Shown piece by piece: positions 1 to 7,057 of a stretch of 15,054 nucleotides of DNA. The position numbers and the translations under genes are program-made. The DNA comes from Baffinella frigidus. Its lineage: Eukaryota > Cryptophyceae > Cryptomonadales > Baffinellaceae. Below the pieces are notes generated by a model. The model was not told where the DNA came from. It saw only the letters and a list, made by a program, of their open reading frames with translations, and did not search any database. The stretch covers positions 33,575 through 48,628 of the forward strand of contig MU646365.1 of assembly GCA_026770585.1 (NCBI GenBank), given 5' to 3'. Every line of letters begins with the position of its first letter. Positions within the stretch are counted from its first letter, which is position 1.

Positions 1-75
1 GTGTTAAGCAAAGGGGGAAGAGTGGTGGTGGTGGTGTTAAGCAAAGGGGGAAGAGTGGTGGTGGTGGTGGTGGTG
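1..75. repeat. 33-base tandem duplication ending in a GGT microsatellite
   Basis: The unit GTGTTAAGCAAAGGGGGAAG plus AGTGGTGGTGGTG occurs at 1-33 and again from 34, followed by a longer GGT run to about 75. Confidence 0.85.
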
Positions 76-164
76 GGAGGGGGACGGACGTCATGTTCGG
101 AAGGAAGAGTGAGCCGTCTTCGACGTATGCCCGGAACGGACTCCCCTGCTCTCGCGGGATAAGG

Positions 165-420
165 GATTAGGTTTCAGGGTTTCGGTGTTGAGGGTTTAGG
201 GCTTTGGGTTAAGGGTTTAGGGTTTAGGGTTTAGGGTTTAGGGTTTAGGGTTTAAGGTTTAGGACTTGGGGTTTAGGGTTCAGTGCTTAGGGTTCAGTGT
301 TTGGGATTGAGGGTTTGGGGTTTAGGGTTTAGGGTTCAGGGTTTAGGGCTTAGGTCTTAGGGTTTAGGGTTCAGTGCTGAGGGTTCAGTGTTTGGAGTGT
401 AGGGTTTAATAATTTGGGGT
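165..420. repeat. Degenerate TTTAGGG telomere-type repeats
   Basis: About 250 bases of imperfect TTTAGGG units, with TTCAGGG, TTGAGGG and GCTTAGG variants. The purest stretch is around 214-254. No gene is seen here. The array lies downstream of the last visible minus-strand exon and probably belongs to its next intron. Confidence 0.9.
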
Positions 421-526
421 TCGCCGCACCTGGATATGCACCATCGACCCTTTCATCGCGCTCGGCACCGCGACCGAAATCTGCGGCAGGGCTTAGGATT
501 CAGGGTTTAGGGTCTGGGATTTGGGG

Positions 527-706
527 CCACGCCAGGTCACAAACGGGAATTTACCTAAAGTCGATTCTGGAAATTGAAGCCAGATTTACACCAGAAACGC
601 GCCAAAGGTCAAGAGCTCGCCACCGCAACCAAGTGGAAGTTGCACCAAGAAACACGTTTAGAGCAAAACGTCGCGTTCTGAAATTCCCACTTGTGGTCTG
701 GCGTGG
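527..706. mobile_element. MITE-like element, CCACGCCAG terminal inverted repeats
   Basis: The left end CCACGCCAGGTCACAAACGG and the reverse complement of the right end, CCACGCCAGACCACAAGTGG, match over about 27 bases with few differences, enclosing 180 bases. Flanks are TTTGGGG on the left and TTTAGGGG on the right, so the element sits in telomere-like repeats and any target duplication is blurred. No transposase is encoded. The same terminal sequence bounds the element at 14373 and stands alone near 6495-6513. Confidence 0.75.
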
Positions 707-736
707 TTTAGGGGTCCGGATTTAGGGTTCACAAAC

Positions 737-1012
737 CTGGTACATCCCCGCAGCTTCCGGCGTGTACGAAAACGCGCACGCCCCCGCAACAGCCCCCCCA
801 CGCGAAACAGCCGGATCGGTTCCTTTCGAAACAGCCTGATTGGTACCAGCGTCCTCAGTGAGGCCGAGGAAGCAGGAGGTGGTGCCCGCGCATGTCTCGC
901 ACCCTCTGCTGTCCCCGCTCTCGCCGCTGTCGTCACTGTCGGAGCTCTCGCGGGTGCACTGGACAGCGCCCTCGTCGCGGGCGGGCGAGAGGCGCACGAC
1001 CCGCACCGCGAC
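737..1012 (-). CDS. Exon: second half of a filamin-type repeat with an acidic, cysteine-bearing insert
   Basis: The 92 codons run from an acceptor (GTGTTCAG before 1012) to a donor (CAG then GTTTGT after 737). The exon opens VAVRVVRLSPARDEGAV, as the middle strands of a filamin repeat would, and closes CAFSYTPEAAGMYQ, close to the YTP..AG.Y signature of the last strands. Between them lies an insert rich in S, D, E and C (ESSDSDDSGESGDS, then CETCAG and SC) that is longer than in a typical 90-100 residue repeat. A longer overlapping frame on the same strand (1200-658) is not used because it ignores the splice sites. Two copies of the acceptor edge sit upstream at 1190 and 1358. Confidence 0.6.
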
Positions 1013-3089
1013 CTGAACACACACGCCGCTATAAGTCGGGTTGTACCGCAGCGTTGTAAATTTAAATGGATTTGTACCACAGCGTTGTAACTTTGTACTG
1101 CGATTTTGATTTTGCTATGTAAATGTAGCGGGTTTGGGCCTGGTTTAAGGTTTGGTGGGCGGGGGAGAGGCGCACGATCCGCACCGCGACCTGAACACAC
1201 ACGCCGCTATAAGTCGCTTTGTACCGCAGCGTTGTAAATCTGTACCCACAGCGTTGTAAACTTGTAAAATTTGTACCGCGATTTCGATTTTATTATCTAA
1301 TTGTAGCGGAGTTGGCCTCGTCGTGCGCGGGCGAGAGGCGCACCACCCGCACCGCGACCTGCGTTTGGGGTCTAGGGTTTAGGTTTTAAGCGCGAAACGC
1401 CGCTACAAGTCGGTTTGTACCACAGCGTTTCAAATTTGTACCGCGGTACCGAGTTTAGCATCTACCTCTAGCGTGTTTGGCCTGCGCGACACGCTGTGAC
1501 TCTCATTTCGGAAGATCGCTGAATCAGTTCCCCTTTATGCTATGTTTGGGGTTTGCACCTGGAGGGGGCTGCACTGGTGGCCGTCGCCGAACATGTCGCG
1601 GATGATCACGTCGAAGCGCACCGCCTCTCCCACCTGCCACAGCGAGAGAGAGTTGCTTTACTGAGGAAGTACATCTGAGCGGGACTACATGAAACCCCAC
1701 AGCTGTCGCCCGAACCTGTCAACATATGGTGTCTTAGCTGAGACACCATATGTTGAAAAAGCAACAGACTTGCAGAGTTGACATGTCACCGCCGTCTATC
1801 CCTCTGCCTCGCTTGACTGAAACGGAGGAGATGAGAGGGACTACAGAAACACGAACATGTCGCGGATCATCAAGTCGATGCGCACCGCCTCTCCCACCTG
1901 TCAACATATGACGTCTGCGCTCACAACTTATGGAAATTGAAGCACAGGTTATGGACGGTGCCCATCTGTCACATGAGAGACACCATTATTACTACGGTGT
2001 GTTGTGAATATTCGCCAACGCTTCCTAACACCGTGTTGGCCTGATTTACTACCGCTTCATAACTCCAAAGAACACAGTAGAAGCGCACCGCCTCTCCTAA
2101 CTGTCGTTATGTCTCTCAGCTCACAGCCCACATAGTCAAAAATCGACACCAACGTCCATCTACTTGAGCCGATGGAAATCCCGGAGTGGGCTGGTCCATT
2201 CATGTTCGTGGTACCAACAAGAATTGCTCGGTACAAAGACATCTTACTCAACAAATTTTGACCGTACTTTCGGTAGAACTTTCCTTCGAAGCCCACTATG
2301 TGCTATGTGGGGCAGCGGAAGCACAGGTTATGGAGGATCTGAAAGCGCCTCTCATTTGTTGTAATGTCTCTCAGCTAGCCTCGTGAAGGCCGACTTACAG
2401 ATAGACATGCGCTAATATCGCTGCCAGGTATGGCACAAGTCCGCCTGCCCCACCTGTCGTAACGTCTCTTATCTATGACCGGTCCTTCACAGTATGTAAG
2501 TCTGCTTGCAAGTAAGAAATTGACGAGTGAATGAATGCAAATGCTTGCGAATAAACATGAGCGAAAGTCGCTGCCATCTATCGCACAACCCCCTTACACC
2601 CAAACGAATCCAAACACGTCCTTGGGAGGGCGCGGGTGGCAAGCTCTCGGGGCTCCCGGGGGCTGCGTGTAGGCATTCGAACCGCCAGACAACATTTTCT
2701 TCGATCGCACCTTTCCCTCATGGAGCCCCGTCCCGACCGCGATGCAGTTCTTGGCGTCCGGCGCTTTCGGATCGCCAACAACCTGTGCTTGCCCTTCCCT
2801 CCCCGAGGCTGGCGACTGCTTTCCGCCCGCCCCTGGAGTGTGCGGCGCACCGCCCAGAGCTCAGCCCTAGCTGATTGGATTCTGGATGAATTCATTGTTG
2901 TGATTGGGGGCGGCGGGTGCGTGCGGGGTTTGAATGTGGCAGCGCACCGAAAGCGAGCGGTGGACCCTTGCCAGCCTGAAGCTGCTGCAGCTGCTGCGTG
3001 AGCTGGACGCGCCGGTGCGCCGTAGGCGAAGAGGAGGAGGACGCAGAGATGAGCAGGAGCAGGAGGAGGGGGATGGCGTGCTGCCACAT
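737..3089 (-). CDS. Multi-exon gene, secreted or membrane protein with a filamin-type (ABP280) repeat; incomplete
   Basis: Gene-level entry joining three minus-strand exon candidates: 3089-about 2948, 1633-1559 and 1012-737. The last two are each a whole number of codons (25 and 92), have AG before and GT after, and join without a frameshift. Read together they follow the order of a filamin repeat: an early strand with a GE.V.F.V..RD.FG pattern and a late FSYTPEAAGMYQ strand. Filamin repeats are immunoglobulin-like folds found in actin cross-linkers and in surface adhesion proteins; the signal-peptide-like start favours a surface or secreted protein, which is inference. The 3089 exon ends in phase 1 and the 1633 exon starts in phase 0, so at least one exon between 2947 and 1634 is missing from this model. 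The exon at 737 ends at a donor, so the gene continues to the left, probably outside the window. Confidence 0.5.
1013..1558 (-). repeat. Intron with two decayed copies of the next exon's acceptor edge
   Basis: Read on the minus strand, the last part of the intron and the first roughly 35 bases of the exon at 1012 occur three times. Exon-like starts are at 1358, 1190 and 1012, giving periods of 168 and 178 bases. Each copy has CAG followed by GTCGCGGTGCGG and then the GTGCGCCTCTC segment, before diverging into intron-like sequence with repeated GTACAA..TTTACAACGCTG motifs. The copy at 1012 alone continues into the full open exon, so I take the other two as intronic relics. Positions 1500-1535 also hold a lone end of the inverted-repeat family described at 7341. 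Confidence 0.75.
1559..1633 (-). CDS. Exon: first half of a filamin-type repeat
   Basis: The 25 codons run from an acceptor (GTGGCAG before 1633) to a donor (GTGCAA after 1559). The translation begins VGEAVRFDVIIRDMFGDG and ends SPLQ. The glycine-glutamate pair, alternating hydrophobic residues and RD.FG match the early strands of ABP280/filamin repeats, where AGEP..F.V..RDA.GN is typical. It starts and ends in phase 0 and joins the exon at 1012. Four increasingly decayed copies of its acceptor edge lie further upstream in the gene, at about 1897, 2102, 2354 and 2459. Confidence 0.6.
1634..2470 (-). repeat. Intron with four decayed copies of the 1633 exon's acceptor edge
   Basis: The segment seen on the plus strand as GCGCACCGCCTCTCCCACCTG, which is the exon start plus its acceptor, recurs near 1897 (nearly intact, about 45 bases shared), 2102, 2354 and 2459, each weaker than the last. 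Companion phrases such as GCACAGGTTATGGA (about 1942 and 2319) and ATGTCTCTCAGCT (2108 and 2364) also repeat, so whole blocks of roughly 200-260 bases were copied. The copy at 1897 runs into a stop after IRDMFVFL and cannot replace the exon as it stands. Confidence 0.65.
1720..1755. repeat. Perfect 15-base hairpin
   Basis: CAACATATGGTGTCT is followed by a six-base loop (TAGCTG) and its exact reverse complement. The stem has 15 uninterrupted pairs. GTTGCTTT at 1654-1661 and AAAGCAAC just after the hairpin form an outer pair. It may be a remnant of a foldback element; the bases CTGTCAACATATG recur at 1898 next to an exon-edge copy. Confidence 0.7.
2471..2947. other. No assignable gene; one tandem duplicate
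   Basis: A block near 2557-2595 (ACATGAGCG..AGTCGCTGCCA.CTATCGCACAA) is a diverged copy of 2405-2444. The GC-rich stretch 2620-2880 is open in several frames on both strands without convincing splice sites or family motifs. A missing exon of the minus-strand gene could lie here, but I cannot place it. Confidence 0.4.
2948..3089 (-). CDS. First exon: signal-peptide-like N terminus
   Basis: From an ATG at 3089 the minus strand reads MWQHAIPLLLLLLISAS, then a serine run and a glutamine/leucine-rich stretch (VQLTQQLQQLQAGKG). A short start, a run of six leucines and small residues before a polar region is the classic shape of a cleavable signal peptide, with cleavage probably near the serine run. 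Possible GT donors follow position 2948 (GTGCGC, the same type used by other exons here) and position 2966; both leave phase 1. An in-frame ATG at 3188 exists, but it would bury the hydrophobic segment behind 33 residues, so I prefer 3089. The plus strand also has open frames here, as expected in GC-rich DNA, which lowers confidence. Confidence 0.45.
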
Positions 3090-3314
3090 CGCTGAGCTTG
3101 CTGCCCCGCCTCGGGTGAGATCCGGGCGGAGTCTGGCGATGGGGGAGGCAGCAAAAGGCGCCGTTGGTGGGCGGAGAGCTGTGTTCAAAGACGCCCGCGC
3201 CCCAACCCCACCGATTTTGGGGAACTCCGACAGACTTTTGAACGGGAGGCGGTCGTCGGAACACGGCGGGGCGGGCCTTGCAGGGACGTCCCCCGCGCGC
3301 TGGAAGTTGCGACC
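3090..3314. promoter_or_regulatory. Probable shared promoter between divergent genes
   Basis: This GC-rich stretch of 225 bases separates the proposed minus-strand start at 3089 from the plus-strand candidate start at 3315. Head-to-head spacing of this size commonly implies a shared promoter. I see no clear TATA box. The call depends on both starts being right. Confidence 0.35.
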
Positions 3315-3559
3315 ATGCCTGGCGATCCCGCACCAGAAGCTCCGCCTCCAGCTGAAGCAAAACCCCGAGTTGAGGCGGTGTCGGGGGACGCTGCTGGGAC
3401 AAATGCAGGAGGGACTACTCGAAGTCGGGCAGACGCCTCCTCAGCGGACATCTTTGTGCTCCCCGATTCGCGCCCCGGGACTGCGGAGGTGCCCTTTCAT
3501 CCCCGCGTCAGCATAGTGGGGCAGGGAGTGTGGGTGTGGCGCGCTGGGTTCCCTGGCTG
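3315..3559 (+). CDS. Candidate first exon
   Basis: An ATG at 3315 opens a frame beginning MPGDPAPEAPPPAEAKPRVE, then SADIFVLPDSRPGTAEVPF. It is proline/alanine-rich and probably disordered. The next accepted exon (4736) starts in phase 2, and two GT sites, after 3547 and after 3559, would leave that phase; I cannot choose between them, and an intervening exon is possible. Support comes from the open frame (to 3737) and its position opposite the minus-strand start. Several other frames are open in this GC-rich stretch, so this could be wrong. Confidence 0.35.
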
Positions 3560-6500
3560 GTGGGGGTGTTCTACCCGGCCGGTCCATGCTCGGCCCTACA
3601 AGCTTTTCCAAGGAACACCATCCCTAATCCTCCACACCAACCGTCAGCCCACGACACAAGTTTCTCGGAGAACACTCGCATGTTTTTCGCCCTGGTTGAA
3701 AACCCCTGCACCCTACACCATGCATTCTCACCCCTAAACCCTAAATCAGGAGGACCTCTCCCTTTCAGCGGGGCTCTCGCTCTCCCTCCTCGAAGCTCCG
3801 CCTGTCGGGTAACCCCCGAAAACGATCAAAACGCAATCATAAACCCTAAACCTTAAACCCTAAACCCTGCACCCTGAACCCTGAACCCTGAACCCTGAAC
3901 CCTGAACCCTGAGCACTGAACCCTAAACCCTGGAGTCTAAACTCTGAACCCTAAACTCTAAACTCTAAACCCTAAACCCTAAACCCTAAACCCTGAACCC
4001 TGAACCCTAAACCCTAAACCCTGAACCCTAAACCCCAAACTCTGAACCCTGAACCCTAAACCCTAAATCCCCAAACCCTAAACCCTAAATCCTGAACCAT
4101 ACACCATAAACCATAAACCATAAACCCTCACCCCTAAACCCTAAACCCTAAACCCTACACCCTAAACCCTAAACCAAGGAGGAGATGTCGAGTGGCTCTT
4201 CTCCGCATCCTCCCCACTCAGCGGATCAAACCTCCCCTGACGTCTGCGTCATTCCCCTCGGCCAGAGCCTGAATCCTCCTCTCTGGCCGATGAAATCGCG
4301 CAATCCCTAGCCTCATTTGAACCGCTTCAGGTCACCCGGCGGCGCCAACATGTCGAAGAATGACCTCTCGACGATGAAGGAGATGTCGAGCGATGACGAT
4401 GATCAAATCGGGAGCGTGTGCCATTTCCCTCGGTAGACGGTTCGAATCCGAACCGTCCTCCGAGGGAAATAACTCAAGCTCGACCCCCAATTTGAACCCC
4501 AAACCCCAAACGCTAGGTCGCCCGGTGGCGTGAATATGTCTACTGCGGATAACCTCTCAACGATGAAGGAGATGTCGAGCGATGATGAGCGAGTCCGCTC
4601 GCCCTCAGTGGATCAAACCTCCCCTGAAGCCTGCGCAATTTCCTTTGGTGGACGGTTCGACTTCGAACCGTCCGCCGAAGGAAATCGCGCAATCCCCAGC
4701 CTCATTTTGATCCGCTTGGGGTTTGATCCACACAGGTCGCCCGGCGGCGCGAACATGTCTACCGCGGATGACCTTTCGACGATGGAGGAGGTGTCGAGTG
4801 ATGAGGATGAGAGCCGCGTCGGGACTGCAGACTCCGGGGTGCATTTTCCCTAACCTCAAAACCCACGAAATCCCGTTGCTCAGAAACATTATATTTGGGC
4901 TGAGAAAACACGCCTCACATCGCTCCATAGTTGACGGAATTGTACCGCACACCCAGAATGTCAACACGCGAGTAGTCTGTCAATCATCAAAATGAGATGT
5001 CGAGTGATGACGATGAGAGCCGCGTCGGGACTTCAGACTCCGGGGTGCGTTTTCGGTAGCTCTCACGATCGTTAGGTTATAAGTTCTCGCTCTGTCTCAG
5101 TCTATTTGGGCTCACCAATTTGGTGGGCTCGGGCTCTTTTGTTTTACGCCTAAACTCCAAATTTTAAACCCCAAACCTCAAAAGTCTATTTGGTCTCACC
5201 AATCCTGTGAGACCAGGCTCTTTTCTGCCCCCATAGTTGACGGGTTTGTACCGCACGCCGAGAATGTCAACATGCGAATAGTTTGTCAATCATCGACGGG
5301 CGATGACCTCTCGACGATGGAGGAGATGTCGAGTGATGATGATGCGAGCCGCGTTGGGACTTCGGACTCCGAAGTGCGTTTTCGGGTTTGGGGTTTCGTG
5401 CTTAGGGTGTAGGGTTCAGGGGTGGTTTTTGAGATGTCTTGACATTATCATTTTCATCCATGGAGGAGATGTTGAGTGATGAGGAGGACGACGAGGTTGC
5501 GCCCTGCCTGGTTTGGGGTCTGGGGTTTAGGGTTTAGGGTTTAGGAAGGGGTGGAGGAGGTTGTTGGCTCCCGGCCTGCCGATGATGGAGGAGATGTCGA
5601 GTGAGGAGGAGAGCCGCACCTCTTCAGACTCCAGGGTGCGTTTTGAGGATGCGGAGAGTTTTTGAAGACTTCAGACTCTGGGGTGCGTTTTCGCTCCATA
5701 ATTGACGGGTGTGTACCAATTCACCCGACGGGTGTTTTAGCAGCAGCACGTGAATTAACAGCAGGTGAATTAGTAGCAGGGCCTGAGATCAGGTTCGTAA
5801 AGCAACTTTTTCTGGTACACAAAGTAAAACTCGGGGGCTTTAAACTCCAATTCCTTTGTAAAAGCCCCGAGTTTTCAAGTATGAATATGCGCAGGCGGGG
5901 GAGGGCGGCTGGCTGGCGAGGCCGGGACGCAAACCGCCGGTGAGTCCGTTTTGGGTTCTGGGTTCTCGGTTCGGGGGGTGTGGGCGTTAGGGTTTGGGGC
6001 CGCAAGTGAGTCGGTGTAGGGTTCAGGGTTCAGGAGGTTCAGGGGCTAGGGTTTAGGGGTTGGGGTTTAGGGCCGCAGGTGAGTGGGGAAAGGGTCGGTT
6101 TAGGGGTTTAGGGGTTTAGGGGTTTATGGATTTAGGGGTTTAGGGGTTTAGGGATTTAGTGGTTTAGGGGTTTAGGTCCCGTAAGGGGTTCAAGGATTTA
6201 GGGGTTACGGGGTTTAGGGGTTAGGGTTTAGGGGTTGAGGGGTTTAGGGGTTTAGGGGTTTAGGGGTTAGGTTTGAGGGGTCAGTGTTTGGGGCTGCAGG
6301 TGAGTCGAGGTCCTGGAAGGGATGGCTGGGAAGCCGCCGGTAAGTCGGTTTAGGTTTTGGGGTTTAGGTTTGAGGGTTTAGGGTTTAGGGCAGCAGGCGA
6401 GTAGGGACTCTTTTCGATTCCAGGGTGGTTCCTTGTACATTTTGTTGTGTGCAAATCTGATACAAATCTCGGGAATTAACCTTAGACACATTTCCACTTG

Positions 6501-7017
6501 TGACCTGGCGTGGCCTGAAGGCGCAAAGGTCGCGTGGGCAAGAGAGGACGATCAACCCTTGAGGGTTCTGAGACAGGGGTTTGGGGTTTGAGGTTTAGGG
6601 TTCTGAGACTAGGGGTTTATGGTTTAGGGTTCAGGTATATTCCCGGGTCGGACCACTCGAGAATGCTGTTGGATCCTATTTATGTGTGGGGTTGTGAATA
6701 TTTGTACCAGGATAAGGTGTTCGAACCTCGTGACTGGCCAATATATGGCTAGTTACTTGACCTATCAACGAAAGGTATCACACAAATGCCCACTTGTAAA
6801 AGCACGTCGGTTTTAAATAGGCCTCTCTAGCATTCTCGTGTGGGAAGCTGTTTGCATGGCGTGGTTATGAATCAAAGGTAGATTCGAAGCAGAGTGTGAT
6901 CATGTGATAAAGTCAATTCAAAGGCTTGAGAATAACGCAGAGAAGAAGACGATTTTGAGGAAGTTTGCGCTATCCGGAGCGCTCACGTCCCCTTTGCAGT
7001 GGGACGTGACCAGATGA

Positions 7018-7057
<40 letters not shown>

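Noticed and set aside
658-1200. 180-codon minus-strand open frame
   Set aside because: It crosses the acceptor at 1012 and the relic acceptor at 1190 in another frame from the filamin-like reading, and its arginine/proline/alanine-rich translation looks like GC-rich shadow sequence.
2578-3402. 274-codon minus-strand open frame, the longest in the window
   Set aside because: Its composition is typical of random GC-rich frames, with R, P, S and A, no motif and no splice support. The signal-peptide-like frame overlapping it is more informative, though I cannot exclude that part of it is coding.
3722-4178. True telomere or chromosome end
   Set aside because: The repeats are degenerate, interstitial, in both orientations and lie between exons of one gene.
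4424-4469. tRNA gene, because of GGTTCGAATCC
   Set aside because: The sequence is part of a long palindrome, with no A box, acceptor stem or anticodon arm around it.
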